DNA of 64,000 bases from Stichopus chloronotus (Eukaryota > Echinodermata > Holothuroidea > Aspidochirotida > Stichopodidae), in NCBI GenBank assembly GCA_021234535.1, contig CM037839.1:10975419-11039418 (forward strand). Reading direction: 5' to 3'. This document shows, one piece after another, positions 50,001-60,900 of this stretch. The notes beneath the pieces were generated by a model. It ran no database searches and had not been told where the DNA came from. It was given only the letters and a program-made list of their open reading frames with translations. The translations under genes and the position numbers were made by a program. Position 1 is the first letter of the stretch, and the number at the start of each line of letters is the position of its first letter.

Positions 50001-53000
50001 AATCTCGTGGTCACTGAAAATCTTTCTTGACCAGAGAAATCTTTCTTCAAGCAGCAATGTCTAGAAAAATGAATAAGATGTTAGTCTGAGGTTTGATGTG
50101 CCTGCAGTGAAAACATTCATTTAAGAACCCAATAAGTTGTTGCTGGAAAATGCTCATAACGTTGTATTTTGTGGTGCTTAAGCCTTAGCGTGGTAACTTG
50201 CAAGTGAAATGTCATGATAGGATAGCTTGAAGACTCGTAGGCAATTTTATGATGGTCAGACCGAATGTTGGTGTGAAAGCTTGCACTTCTGTATTTCTGG
50301 TGTGTCTATAAAGCTGTCAGTCTCTAGAAACTTGTCATGGTGAGGTTGAATATTGTACATGGTTTGGAAAATATCCTGTCGATGTTTGTCGCTGTTTACT
50401 TAATTTAAGTGTCAGCATTTAACTGATTTTTGGGAGGTCTAGGCTATACATGTACTTCATGCATAGGAAGATACCTGTTTGATTTCTATTTTTCTGTTAC
50501 TCTATGTTCTTGTCCCTGCAACATCTAGGAACGCTTTGATCGACATTTTCGACATGGTGGACCTCGACAGCAATGGGACCCTAAGCAGGGACGAGTTCAA
50601 CATGTTCCAGCTCAGGACCAGCGGAGAAGGTATCGACGATGACGCATGGGAGGTGGTCGAGGAAAACTTTGAACTGAAAAAAGGAGAACTGACAAGAAAG
50701 GGTGGGTGGTATTCTAGTTATTTCAGCTCTGCAGTTTTGCTTTCTGCCATGGCATCATGATGTGGAACACACTATATATGCAGATTTAAGGCTGGTTGTC
50801 ATTGGCAATGATTTCTAATCCATTTTAAAGCACTTTTTGTCCCAAGGTGGAGGCAAAGCTATCCTAACCTTGTACAGGTCATCTTTTCATGTATTTCCAA
50901 CGGTTGTTAAGTTTTTGAATAAAATAGATGGGCAAATTAAATGCACAAGCACGTAGTGTCCTATATCTGGATCAGTGTAGAGCTTCAGATTGCTCTCCAT
51001 TGCCCAATGGTCCTAATAATGGACTACTTTGTATGGAATTTTGAAGAGGAACATATGCACGTTGGTACGGTATTGAGGTTCTGCAGCGCAGCCTTTTCTC
51101 CAATTTAATTTTCTTCATTTCACAGTCGTTTGTCACTGATTTCATATCTTACAATGCACTTTTGTTTTCTGCGTCATGACCAGGATTCTTAGATCTGAAC
51201 GAGATGGAAGCCAACGATGTGGAAGGTGACACAGACGATCTCTGGGTCACGCTCCGCTGCATGGGGTTCTCAGAGGATCTCTGCTTAGATGAGGTGAGTG
51301 AATTGCAGCAGGATAAGACTCAATATATGACACATTTTTTTTTTCTTGTCTGGATTTATACCAGACCAGCTGCGGAAGTTGTCCATGGTAACCGATGGTT
51401 ACAGCACCACACGACTCCCAGCTCTTCTATGATCTTCTCATTCCTACCATCGTGTTCACCTTAGGAGGGAACGTCCCTCCATGTGGGTGTCTCTCTTCAC
51501 TGTGGCCGATCCTCTTGGAACTCGATTTTCATTTTTAAAGAAGGGCACAAAGCTGTGGCTTTAAACCAAAGTTTTTGAGAATGAGAAATGATTTGACTTA
51601 ACAGTAAACTGAGTCAAAAAGAAAATTTCTCCAGACAGCAGATCCCTCTTGTAAGAGTAAAGTCAATTTCTTTTCATGCCTTCTATCAATTAAGGCATTT
51701 TGCTTAAGACTTTTTGGTGACCAGTCAGTTTCTATCAAACATATAGTGTCGGGATGAATACTTGTGACTCATGTAGAGGAATACTATCTCATCTTCTATC
51801 AATTGTCCTGTTAAGGAAAGTTCAACTTGCAAACTGCCATCATGTGCTATGTCTTTACCTTAGAATTTGTCACATGCTTTCTGATGTGATTGTGCAAGCT
51901 TTAAGGTTGGCGGCAATTATCTAGACTGTAGTTTTAGCGTGGATGCTCTTCATAAAACATAAACTGGCAGATATGTTGCTTTTTAATCCATGACTTTTAT
52001 GGCATAAAGTATATTTATAAATTTATATGTTAATATAAATATAAATGTTTATGAAACAAATGATAAAGTTGCAAAACTCTTTCCAGCTTATCAGTCATGT
52101 TCACTTCCCTTGCCTTGCAGTCTTGTCCTTTCATTGTTGATGTATTTACGGAAAGTGGTACAGCCCGCCTTAGGGCACTTCCACTTCAGTCCGGGGGTGT
52201 TGCTCTTGAACAGGCTGTCTGCTCATCTGTAGTCAGTGCTGATCAATCAAAGTTGGTGAAGAAATCTGTCAACAATCTTGAGCTGACGTCCTACCTTGGT
52301 GAATTCATGTCAACAACTGTAGTCCATAACAAGGTATTGCATACTTTCTGTTACCATAATTTAATCCAAGTAGTATACAGCACAAGGGCCTGAGCTGGAT
52401 TTAGGAGCCCTTGGGAAACATGCAAGGAACATTCCATTTGGGGTGGGGAAAGCTTACCTGCAAACTAAAACTTTTACAAGAAATGTTTCCCAGAACCGAT
52501 CTGGCAATGGAATTTGCAGTCGGACCTGTCTTAGTACTTAGTGTCCCTAGTACCAACGAAACTGATTGAATCTGTCCAACTGATTAAGTGTTCCACCTTG
52601 TTATAAAGTCACCTTGGCAAAAGATTTTTCAAAGTTTTTCTGTTTGATTTTCTTCGTGAAAGGGCAACTCAAAAGTGCAACTGAAAGTGAATTGCAGAGA
52701 AAGTGAGAACTGCTCCAGCAGTCGACCTTTGATGGAATACACAATGGCCATCCCTGGAGGCCAGAAACTGGTAAGGTTAAACTTCCATCACGTTCAGCAT
52801 GTCACACAGGTAATAGTTTGGAGAGTTATTCAACTGAAACAGAACAGCAACAGGGGTGCACTGAGCAAGCAAATCACATCGATTTAGAGTAAGCCTTTTC
52901 GCAATCACGACTGGGCATGCTCATATCCTCCATATCCTCAAAAAATAAAGAGACATGCTCTCGTATCTGCAACACATGTCAAAACTGGGTTTATTTTAAA

Positions 53001-54766
53001 ACATATTCAAATCCTCCTCTTTCAGACCAATTGCCAGTATGAAGGGGGTTGGCACCCACAGTTCCGTGTCTTGAACGACACGTAAACCGCCTTTTTCGTC
53101 TAAAAAATTGTGCTATAATCAGTCGAAAATTGTGTGTATTTTTTTTCACGCTGTGTATGGCATGTGTGGTTTGTTTATCTCACTTGCACTACACAATTCC
53201 TTGTGTGACTTGAGATCGCCAAAAGGTTAATTGAAGGAAGATATTTCAACCATGACTTCCTGTTGGAATGGCCTAATATTGTCAGAAATCCTGGTAATAT
53301 GAGCAAAATACTTCATTTTTAGTCTGAAACTCTTCTTTCATTGTTGACAAAGCGATGTTTACATCAGGTATTATATCTGCTCTCTGACTGAAAAAAGTGC
53401 AACTGCCCAAAATGTCTCTGACAGTGAATTTGATTGGTGAAAATACCTGATTTTTTTTAATCAAAAAATGAATTTATTTTGCCACTTTCACTGTAGTGTC
53501 CAACAGACAGGAACAGCCAGATTTGTCTATACTGATAACTTAGAAATTGTTTTGTGATAAATTGAGGTAATTCCCCTAGGGATGGTCACAAAACTAACAA
53601 AAAGAAGTGGGTCCCATAGTCTAATTGGAGAAAATGTTGTCATCAAGGTAACAAACAAGGGTATGAAATTGTGTCCTCCTGTCTATTCAAACAGTCTGTG
53701 TCTTTCCATAACTGCAAACCCAGTATAAGCTGTGCTTCATTGAAATGAAGGGCAAGGTAGGGCACTAGCCACAATATTTTGAAAAAAAAAACAAGTATGT
53801 AGATGGTTATGGTCCACTTTTGCATGAATTTTACTTTCCACTCCAGTGAGGATTTGGATTAACTTTGTAAAATTGATTTTTATTGGTGCCAGCAATTTGA
53901 ATGAGGAGAAAGAGTGGTGCTAACTGAGGCAGTAGAGTTGACAATACTACCTCTCCCACCAGAAAAAAAGAAAGAAAAAGTTGTTTACTATATCAGACTT
54001 GCTAGAGGATAACTGGAGAAAAAATACTGTTGACATGTTGTAGCTATGACAGTCATTGAGAATTAATGCCTAGAGATAGACAGCAGTAGATATGTTGTAA
54101 CTGAAGAAGTCATTGAGAATTTAGTTATGCCTGTAGATGACTGGAGGTAGACTGGAGTTCACATGTTGTTGCTATGACAACCACTGAGAATCATTGCCTG
54201 TAATTTTCAGATGGGTTGACTAACCCTGGAACATTTTTATTGTTGTTGTGTTTTGCTTTGTTTTTATTATTTTTTTTTTTTACATTTTTAAGTTCAGTGC
54301 CAAAGTGTCAACTTTACCCATTTTATTAACAAAGACACTAGTTGCAATTGTTTTGACACTGAGTGGCAGTAGTTTCGACGTCACATGTTGAAGGGCCCTA
54401 ATTTTTGTCGTGGAGTGAAAAAAATGGTGGAAAACACAATGTCAGTGGCGATATTTGACTGCGCAATATCAAGCACCACTGATTTGTTTGCATTTGTGTT
54501 ACATGAATAGCACAACTTCACAAATGAGCTAAGTTGAGGGTAGGTGGCCAGATTATGGTCATCTAGTATATCTATGTGACAATATTCAGTGAGGGGTAGA
54601 AATCAGTATCTCAATGCATCCGGGTGACATAACCACACACCGATGCCAGCGCATCCCCGTTATTATGTTGTTTTGGATTTGTATTTGACAGGTTGCTCAT
54701 CACATGATGCCAAGGGATGAAAACAGAGAGTGGAGGCCTGTTTTCGAGGAAGAGCTGATTTCCTGA
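40834..54766 (+). CDS. EFCAB7: EF-hand calcium-binding domain-containing protein 7 orthologue, 13 coding exons
   Basis: CDS joins 40834-41002, 41458-41523, 42206-42351, 43450-43536, 45116-45230, 47830-48066, 48765-48871, 49414-49568, 50529-50701, 51184-51293, 52121-52333, 52663-52770 and 54692-54766: 1761 nt, 586 aa. Every junction is GT-AG and keeps frame. The product matches vertebrate EFCAB7 along its length, including the segments SEPDNLKSWTHVSSKGCF, MEANDVEGDTDDLWVTL and a final LIS. Three canonical EF loops lie at 109-120, 145-156 and 372-383. In vertebrates EFCAB7 with IQCE tethers the EVC-EVC2 complex at the base of primary cilia and supports Hedgehog signalling; a ciliary role here is inferred. 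The protein is about 40 aa shorter than the human one. Promoter and UTR exons were not found. Confidence 0.93.
41458..41523 (+). CDS. EFCAB7: EFCAB7 exon 2
   Basis: A 66-nt exon after TTCTTCCCAG, encoding ALHQAGRDPSQQALSQYWTE. This matches the human AGRNPSQ...YW block. Donor CTA|GTAAGT, phase 1. Confidence 0.85.
41823..41925. repeat. Two ~50-bp direct copies in EFCAB7 intron 2
   Basis: 'gatggaccattatgat' is followed in both copies by a 'gtgggtcacctctc'-like segment. Confidence 0.7.
42206..42351 (+). CDS. EFCAB7: EFCAB7 exon 3 (EF-hand 1)
   Basis: Acceptor TTTACTTCCCAG. Encodes residues 79-127, with the first EF loop DVNGDGFITHSE (109-120). Ligand positions 1, 3, 5, 9 and 12 are intact. Donor CAG|GTATCT, phase 0. 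Confidence 0.92.
43450..43536 (+). CDS. EFCAB7: EFCAB7 exon 4 (EF-hand 2)
   Basis: Encodes residues 128-156, beginning KGEKMTEEEV and ending with EF loop DADGDNKLNYKE (145-156). Loop position 6 is Asn instead of the usual Gly. The donor GAG|GTTAGG is also the first base of a 56-bp minisatellite that repeats this donor downstream. Confidence 0.92.
43537..43812. repeat. 56-bp minisatellite starting at the EFCAB7 exon 4 donor
   Basis: Five units start at 43537, 43593, 43649, 43704 and 43759, each beginning GTTAGGTC. The first GT is the exon 4 splice donor; the later copies read GCG|GTTAGGTC and so repeat the donor-like sequence. Copies are almost identical except the last. Confidence 0.92.
43865..43877 (+). 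repeat. Isolated perfect AGGTCAAAGGTCA
   Basis: Followed by 'tgtggtgtcacca', as in the array units of 38441-39771. A single unit of that family in intron 4. Confidence 0.6.
45116..45230 (+). CDS. EFCAB7: EFCAB7 exon 5
   Basis: Acceptor TTGTTTTCAG. Starts FCNMLMSTTEKCKEKSL, matching human FCKLYMTTNEQC, then runs into a basic linker. Donor AGA|GTGAGT, phase 1. Confidence 0.88.
45523..46040 (+). pseudogene. BEL/Pao-type gag relic in EFCAB7 intron 5
   Basis: Three frames in sequence. ATG 45523 starts MSERMEEAKILRRNH. A Glu/Lys-rich coiled-coil-like part follows at 45593-45853. Then KAEIPPYDGDTRTFWSFMKN, SSDEVRLSYLIQLTTGKTRS and IDYCV at 45830-46037. The last part matches the DUF1759 gag of BEL/Pao elements. 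Two frameshifts; no protease, RT or LTR seen. Confidence 0.68.
46025..46300 (+). repeat. AGGTCA-family repeat, copy in EFCAB7 intron 5
   Basis: Resembles the right part of 38441-39771: 'gtgatccctattgcttttggtgga', 'aaggtcattttgggtt' and 'tcatgtttgtt...aaccatgtagcaaggaat' occur in the same order. Directly follows the gag relic. Confidence 0.65.
47674..47715. repeat. Perfect 11-bp inverted repeat in EFCAB7 intron 5
   Basis: AGCAACATTCC and GGAATGTTGCT around a 20-base loop, about 115 bp before exon 6. Confidence 0.75.
47830..48066 (+). CDS. EFCAB7: EFCAB7 exon 6
   Basis: Encodes a Ser/Thr-rich linker and the conserved block SEPDNLKSWTHVSSKGCF...HQYRLQLSSKTKVWLTTRPL. The acceptor CTGCCTCAG at 47829 was chosen because the phase fits and an in-frame TAA lies just upstream at 47766. 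The other in-phase acceptor at 47745 would include that stop. Donor GTAG|GTGAGT, phase 1. Confidence 0.87.
48765..48871 (+). CDS. EFCAB7: EFCAB7 exon 7
   Basis: Acceptor CTCCTTGGCAG. Encodes TVVDTNLYVLKQTDDALKGD and onward, matching human VDTALYILKENES. Donor CAG|GTAATT, phase 0. Confidence 0.88.
49130..49220. other. GC-rich islet in EFCAB7 intron 7
   Basis: About 90 bp with many CpG in an AT-rich intron, bounded by AGCATCC (49137) and its inverse GGATGCT (49212-49218). Not coding in any frame I trust. Possibly a small fold-back element. Confidence 0.5.
49414..49568 (+). CDS. EFCAB7: EFCAB7 exon 8
   Basis: Acceptor CTACTTCTCAG. Contains AGTYRLIPMTSGCRLKPRR, aligned with human PGIYWLIPSTTGCRLRKK. 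Donor CAG|GTAACT, phase 2. Confidence 0.88.
50529..50701 (+). CDS. EFCAB7: EFCAB7 exon 9 (EF-hand 3)
   Basis: Acceptor ACATCTAG. EF loop DLDSNGTLSRDE (372-383) is followed by the family signature FQLRTSGEG and ELTRK. The donor GTGGGT is weaker than the others but is fixed by phase 1 and by the next exon. Confidence 0.9.
51184..51293 (+). CDS. EFCAB7: EFCAB7 exon 10
   Basis: Encodes FLDLNEMEANDVEGDTDDLW and onward, the best-conserved stretch in the gene. Donor GAG|GTGAGT, phase 0. Confidence 0.93.
52121..52333 (+). CDS. EFCAB7: EFCAB7 exon 11
   Basis: Acceptor CCTTGCCTTGCAG. Starts SCPFIVDVFTES, aligned with human ACPFVIDIYAEK. Ends VVHNK before GTATTG, phase 0. Confidence 0.9.
52663..52770 (+). 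CDS. EFCAB7: EFCAB7 exon 12
   Basis: A 108-nt exon from GNSKVQLKVNCRESENC to IPGGQKL. Corresponds to the human SDEKVIIHISNELSKNC region. Donor CTG|GTAAGG, phase 0. Confidence 0.85.
54001..54202. repeat. Three ~67-bp degenerate tandem units in EFCAB7 intron 12
   Basis: Units start at about 54001, 54071 and 54132, each containing 'atgttgt...ctga/tgac...cattgagaat...gcct'. Confidence 0.7.
54692..54766 (+). CDS. EFCAB7: EFCAB7 exon 13 (last)
   Basis: Acceptor GTATTTGACAG. Encodes VAHHMMPRDENREW and ends ELIS before TGA 54764-54766. Human EFCAB7 ends with the same LIS after HVMPLNERQEW. The preceding intron is 1.9 kb. Confidence 0.9.
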   Translation, partial: VAHHMMPRDENREWRPVFEEELIS

Positions 54767-55127
54767 CCTTCTAGCTGCTGTCCCTCCGTCACTAAAACGG
54801 AGAGGGAGCGTCTCGTGATTTGGGTGACGAGGACCTTTTTTGATACGATGCATTCGGTGCCAGTGAGCACCACCGCTGCTGCTGGGAGTAGGTTCTCATA
54901 CATGCAGAGATTCACCATCATCCAGTTCATCCACAATCCGGGTCATCGCTTTCTGGCACAAGTTCCACAGTTTTGTGACAGACACATTTGGAAGAGCACT
55001 CTGCGAGTCATACATTCCTTTTTTTCTTTTTGTTCGTTTGTTCGTTTTTGTTCGTTCTTCCTTCCTTTTTGCCTCTAAAAATGTTTCCGTGTAAGATTTC
55101 TTCATTTTATGGAAAAAAAAAACAAGA

Positions 55128-55133
55128 AATAAA
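55128..55133 (+). terminator. Candidate poly(A) signal of EFCAB7
   Basis: AATAAA in an A-rich stretch 362 nt after the EFCAB7 stop codon. It is the first plausible hexamer noted downstream; use is not shown. Confidence 0.35.
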
Positions 55134-56095
55134 AAACAAACACATAATTGGTCCAGATGTTTAATAGTATCAACCATACATGCTAAACATGCACAAGGTC
55201 TACGCTGAACAACCTTAAGCAAATATATGGTAAAATAATTCACTGACTTGTTTCAATCACAACAGGATAATTTTCATCATTCGAGGTGTCAGTTCCATCA
55301 CTATCTGCATAGACGACAACCTGGTACCCCTCTGTATCCACACTTTATCTAGACCAGTCTTAAAAGTACAGCAGTAATGTAATATCACCAAAGGTTTCCT
55401 TTTATTTGGGGGGGATGTCTTTAAACCTTGTCACAATTAAAATGTTACAATTTTCAGTCACAGCCTCAGCAAGGGAAACATAAAATTTACCAGATATATG
55501 TATATATGGCAGTGAATTCCCTTCATTTCAGCAATATTAGGAAACATATCGTTAAATGTTTGGAAGGGTACAAAACCAAACTTATTTTATTTAAACTATA
55601 TATTTGTCTTACAGTTCTTAGCAGTTTGCAAATTTTACACCTTGCAGCTCTCTTTAAGTAAAGAAATTCATGGTTTGTTATGGTTATGTAGCATTAAAAG
55701 CACATGAAAGCAGTATTATTTAAATTTCAACTTCATGCATTACACCTTGAGAAGTAATTTACCTTGTTTTTTTCCTTTTGTATGATCCTCTAAGAGGCAG
55801 ACATTTTCATCTGCAGTTTTATTTGCAGCTTTACTTGAAAATTGTATCATAGACAGGCTCATGTCTGACTTATTTATACCCTCCTGTTCTTTATTGGTTT
55901 GCATAACTGTGTTCATGTGGGGTTTTGACTGGAGAAACAGTGGTCTGTTCACATGGATTTTGTGTTTTTCACTACAAAAAAATAGTTGTCCTTTCAGCCT
56001 CTCTGAGATACTTTGAAATGTAGGGCGTACCTTGACAGATCATTTAATTTAATTGTCATACTTGAACTTGTTGGAGTCAGATTTTTCAGAGCAAA

Positions 56096-56206
56096 AATGA
56101 TGCAGTACAAAGTAATAAAGATAGAGCAGGAATGCAAGACTGAAAGTGACTCCGAAGAGACCAAAAATGAGCTTGAGAGAGGTTCTAGTACTATGAGCCC
56201 TTTGTA
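56096..56206 (+). other. Possible small exon, unassigned
   Basis: Frame MMQYKVIKIEQECKTESDSE and on to a stop at 56204-56206, behind a GATTTTTCAG that could serve as an acceptor. The acidic, Ser-rich end looks protein-like, but there is no family match and no partner exon. Confidence 0.15.
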
Positions 56207-57507
56207 AAACAAACAAAAAGTACCAACAGCAAAGGGGAAAAAAAAACAAAGAAAATGACAAATTATAAGTTAGGATTGTTTATGAATGGAGTACTTTTTC
56301 AATAACCTCTCAAACACTTGCCTTGTGCTCCCAGTAGGTAGCAACTTGAAAGTTTTGTTATTAACTGTTAAATGTTGTAAGGACAAAAGCTTTCTTTAAG
56401 TACTTGTTTGAAACCTATTGGTGTTGGAATCTCTGAAACCCTGTACCACAACCTCTTTGTTGTCTTCATATGCCATTTCTCTTGTATTTTGTTTTTGTAA
56501 GTGGACATTTTCTGGTTAGGTAATTTTGTGCTCTACATCATTTTGTTTTGGAAATGGTGAGATAACTTCCCAATAACTTTTTTTTTTGTATTTCTTACAG
56601 TTTTGTTCAGTTTTGATAGACACACACCCTACTGTTCAGTGTAGTCAAAGATTTAATCCTCAGCCAAAGGCATTGAAGTTGGACATATTTTATCTGTAAA
56701 TCGTTTGTCTATGTTTTGACTTCTCAACATCTACAGTTGTTGCTGCAAATCAGTACAGTGTGCAGGGACTTCACCGGATTGCTGCAAATTGACCATTTGA
56801 GGTAAATTATTATTATTATTTTTTTTTCTTCTTTCATTCAGTATAAAAACTGCCAAAGTCTGTCATTATTTCTGGGAGTGAATTAGCACACGACACCTTA
56901 AGAAGAAAGCAGTACTCTTGGATTATGTATGGAAGTAAGAATTAAACAAATAACCAACATAAATTTCTTTTCTGATAAAAGTGTACTTTTCCATAGCTTT
57001 CATTCCTTAGTATTCATTCCTTGTGCCTATGTACCATCATCGCTGATTATGATGGCAAGACCATCCCAGCTGTAGGTGGTACCATGGCAACAATACTGCC
57101 GTCCGACAAAGTTTAGTCTCAAAAGAGTCGATAACTGGAGTCCTTGTGCAAGTTTATGTAGCTGCACTTGGATATTACTTGTTTTGTCAACTTGAACTTT
57201 ACTTGAATTATGTTTCTTTTGTCATATTCACCTTGATGCACATATTCTACAAAGTAAAGGTTTAAAAACATTTGAACAAGATTCAACAATCCACAGCACC
57301 CCTTTTTTTCTTCCCCTTTATTTTTTTTTTTTTTGGTAGGGTGTAAGAACTTTATGCTGCATGTTTCATTAAACTGAAAAGTTAAATTTGGGAAGTGAAT
57401 TTGAAAAGATTTGTCGTTGCTGCTGTGACATAGTCATGCATTAGACTATTCAGTTCCTGTAAAGGAGTGACACTGTGGCTGCATTATGTTATTCATATAC
57501 TATAGAT

Positions 57508-57983
57508 CAGTGGTTCTTAAACTTGGTTGATCGGCGAACCCCTTATCTGTGTAGTTTGTGATCTGCGGACCCCGGTGGCTTTGCCCGTAGGCGTAGGTCT
57601 GGGAAAATTTTGTAACTACAAGTGTTTAAAACAGTTTTAATGTTACCGCAACCTTGCATATGCGGTAGGAGGGGAAGGTGAAATATCTCACCCAATGATG
57701 TGCTTTTCATCAACCCCCGAGGTCCTTCACTCTGACATGTTGAATCTAAATCATATGATATTCTCATTGAAGCTCTTCTATCTAATCTAAACTTCCCATA
57801 ACTAAACAATCAAATCTTTTATTCCCCGTGCTGTTCCTCAATATAATGGATACAGAACTGAAATACTGAGGTTATCGATGTATTATTGGTATTTTTTTCT
57901 CTTGAAGCTAAGGCCTTTGCAGACCTGCTGCGTAGTGGTCGCGTACCCCTCCGGGTCCGCGGACCCCAGTTTAAGAACGGCTG
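57508..57983. mobile_element. 476-bp hAT MITE with 8-bp target duplication
   Basis: Left end CAGTGGTTCTTAAACTTGG; right end is the inverse of CAGCCGTTCTTAAACTGGG. Flanks CTATAGAT (57500-57507) and CTTTAGAT (57984-57991) match 7 of 8. CAG ends with an 8-bp duplication are the hallmark of hAT transposons. No transposase inside, so non-autonomous. Confidence 0.88.
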
Positions 57984-57991
57984 CTTTAGAT

Positions 57992-60900
57992 GATAAGGGA
58001 ATGAAAACATGGTCACGATATCATATTTTCTTAGCATTGGAGATGCACTGCAACTGGCAGTCAGATCTCTTGAAGACTTAGCCTAGCATTCAAATTCTTA
58101 TTTTAAATGTTCAAATACTCGTCGAATACTTCCGGAACTCTGTGTTTGGCTGATCTGATTTATAGTTTTCGTTGAGTTTGTAAGGGAGTGAAAACTTGGT
58201 CATGACATCATGATCTTAAAAAATAAATTTACTCAGTATGCAGGGATAGTGATAGGTTTCCCATCACTATGTGCCCCTGTCACATCTCTCTTTAGGTCAT
58301 GTTTTGTAGTTCCCATTCTAAGGTTTCTTTACACGTCCTAAGTATTTCATGGCCCGATTTTAAGAAACCTTGCGGAAACTAGTTTTACACCGACTCCATG
58401 TAAAGATGACTTCCCAGTATTTTTTTTTGCCTTACCATAAGGGGTGATTAATGTTTTGGCCATGATCTTTCCTCCATTTCAGTTATCTGGAGCAAAGAGG
58501 AGCTATTTTTAATCCTTTCTTATGTTTCATGCTTTTATTCAACACAGCCAGTTACATGGTGCTTGTCAAATATTCCATGACATTTTATCACAATTTTCAT
58601 TAGCAGTTTTCATGTATTTGCTACCTATATTACTGCATTGGTCATTTTTGTTGGAGTGTGGCTAAATGAACAGGTAGGTGATCACCATTTTCTTTATTAA
58701 ATTTTGTCAAAATCCTGATGGTGGGTGACAGCTGTAAACAAATCTGACTTGATTGCTCGACGTTTAATATTTTGCCTCATTTTGTGAATTTTTTATCGCT
58801 CGTGTTGCACAGTTTTGTCTGAGGGTTCTCTGACCTGTGCCAATTGAGGCTCATGCCAAACTTAATAATTACATCATAGAAGTGGAAGCTTTTAAGGTAC
58901 GTAAGTTCCAAGTACTCAGTTGACTGTACTTTTCTGAATCCTGTTTGAGGGAAAGTATTATTCAAACTCTATATGTTGTACGTGCTGTTGACGGCCCAGT
59001 GAAGAGGCACTGCACATGTGTCCCATGTCAGACAATTCCCTTTCAACTGGGTTGAGTGTCTTCTGATTTTATTCTGTGCGCAATCTCAAGAACAGTTAAA
59101 AGCTGACACCTTGAAAGTGGAGGAAGACATACTTGATTTTAGAAGATTATTTGCTTCGTGATCGCTTGAATGAAAAACTCGTCCACATTGCTCTCAAGTT
59201 GGGAGTTTTCATCTAGATTTTGCGTTATCGCAGAGATGCTTTAAAGGCGTGTTGCAGTAAACATAATGTAGTAACATAGTGAGACATCATGTGTTAATGT
59301 AGACTACAGTGATTGGAGTCTTTTATTTCTTTTAAGTGTTTACATTGTGAGTATTGAAACTTAAATGTCATTTTCGGTGTAGTACAAAAAGTCTTATCAT
59401 AAAAACCGTAGTTGAATAAATACTCACTGTTTCTGGTTTTCATGGTGTCATTTGTGGTTTTTCTTCCTTGTTGTGTCCTCAATGTCAATTTTTTTGACCA
59501 CCACCACAAAAAGTTTGTGACTGAAATGTAGATTTTGATTAGAGATACAAGCCCGGTAGCCCTCACAATGTAATACCACATTAGTTATGCACCCGCTGCA
59601 TGCATGTATTACTGCATTCATAGCACCATCTATCGCTTGGATTTTGACTCAGTCTGCACACAGATTGTATGCTATTAAAATTAATGTATACCAGCATAAT
59701 CAATTGGCACTAAGTAACACTCAATACTTATTTCCCTTAATGTATGTTTTTTTTATTTCATAAATAAAGGAGGGCCATTTAAATAGTAGAAAAGCAATGT
59801 AGGTAATAGCATACAATGTAGCTAGGGAGCATGGGAAGTTTGAAAAAGCCTTACAAGCTCATTCCAAGCAGACACCATCTTAAAAAATAAAAGGAAGGGA
59901 TGAGCAGGGCTAGAGAAACAGGAGGAAAAGAGGAAAAACAGCCCCTCCCCCCCCAAAAAAAAACATTCCAATCAAAGTATGAACACTGTGACAAATTGAG
60001 TATACTAAGAGACAACACAGAGGACTGTTAGTATTAGGAGCAAAATGTACTTTGTATGTAACTCCCCCAGTCTGGAACAATTTGAGGTTTTTCTAGATGG
60101 GAAAAACAGAACCCCATGCATCCCCGGCCATGGTTGCATTATGTCTAAATATTAATTCATAGCATCACAATTACATTAATTTGCGACCAATATTTGCATA
60201 TACATTCTACACGGTGTAAAAATGTTTAAATGACCAGTTTAAGTTTTGTTGGAATTTTAGCATAGGCCTACTTCTGTATTTCTAATTAACGTTCAAATTT
60301 AGGTGATTTTTAGAGTTTTTTAAATGTCTTGTGGTTTATGAAAAAGTGTCCTTTTTATGAGATTGACACATTACATTAATAGTCTGTAAAACTTTGAAGA
60401 AAACATCAGCTTTATTGTATTTTCAATAATATTCTGTAAATTTTTAAACAAAAGTTTAACGTGTTTCCAGTATATTGCCAAAAAAGGTGTTTTGTAAAGT
60501 AAGTAGATCTAAGTTGTTAAAATAACTCTGCAAACCCTCTGCAGGGTATATATTACTGATATCACACTGAAACACCGTGTAACCTTCAAATGAGTGTAGA
60601 CTACCTAAACAATCTAAGTGAGCGTGACAAAACTTTTGGAATAAAAAATAGAACTTTATGCTAATCTTGGCAGGTCTAAATGAATCGGATCTGTTGCAAG
60701 AAACACTTTTTTGGTCAAAGGATAAATAGTTTATATATCTATACAGGTAAAGAATATTGAGATGTATGGACCAATTTCTGATTTTACTGTTTTACAATTT
60801 TACTGGCAACAACAACTAAAATTTGCCAGAAAAGATAGTTGTAAATTTCAGTTTTCTACTTTTTTTTACGTAGATCATACATACATTTAAAAAAAAAGAA

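Larger units (their letters stand above)
54767..57499 (+). other. EFCAB7 3' flank
   Basis: The 3' UTR probably begins here. Apart from the possible poly(A) signal and T-rich simple repeats (55020-55070, 57300-57335) nothing is recognised. Confidence 0.5.
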
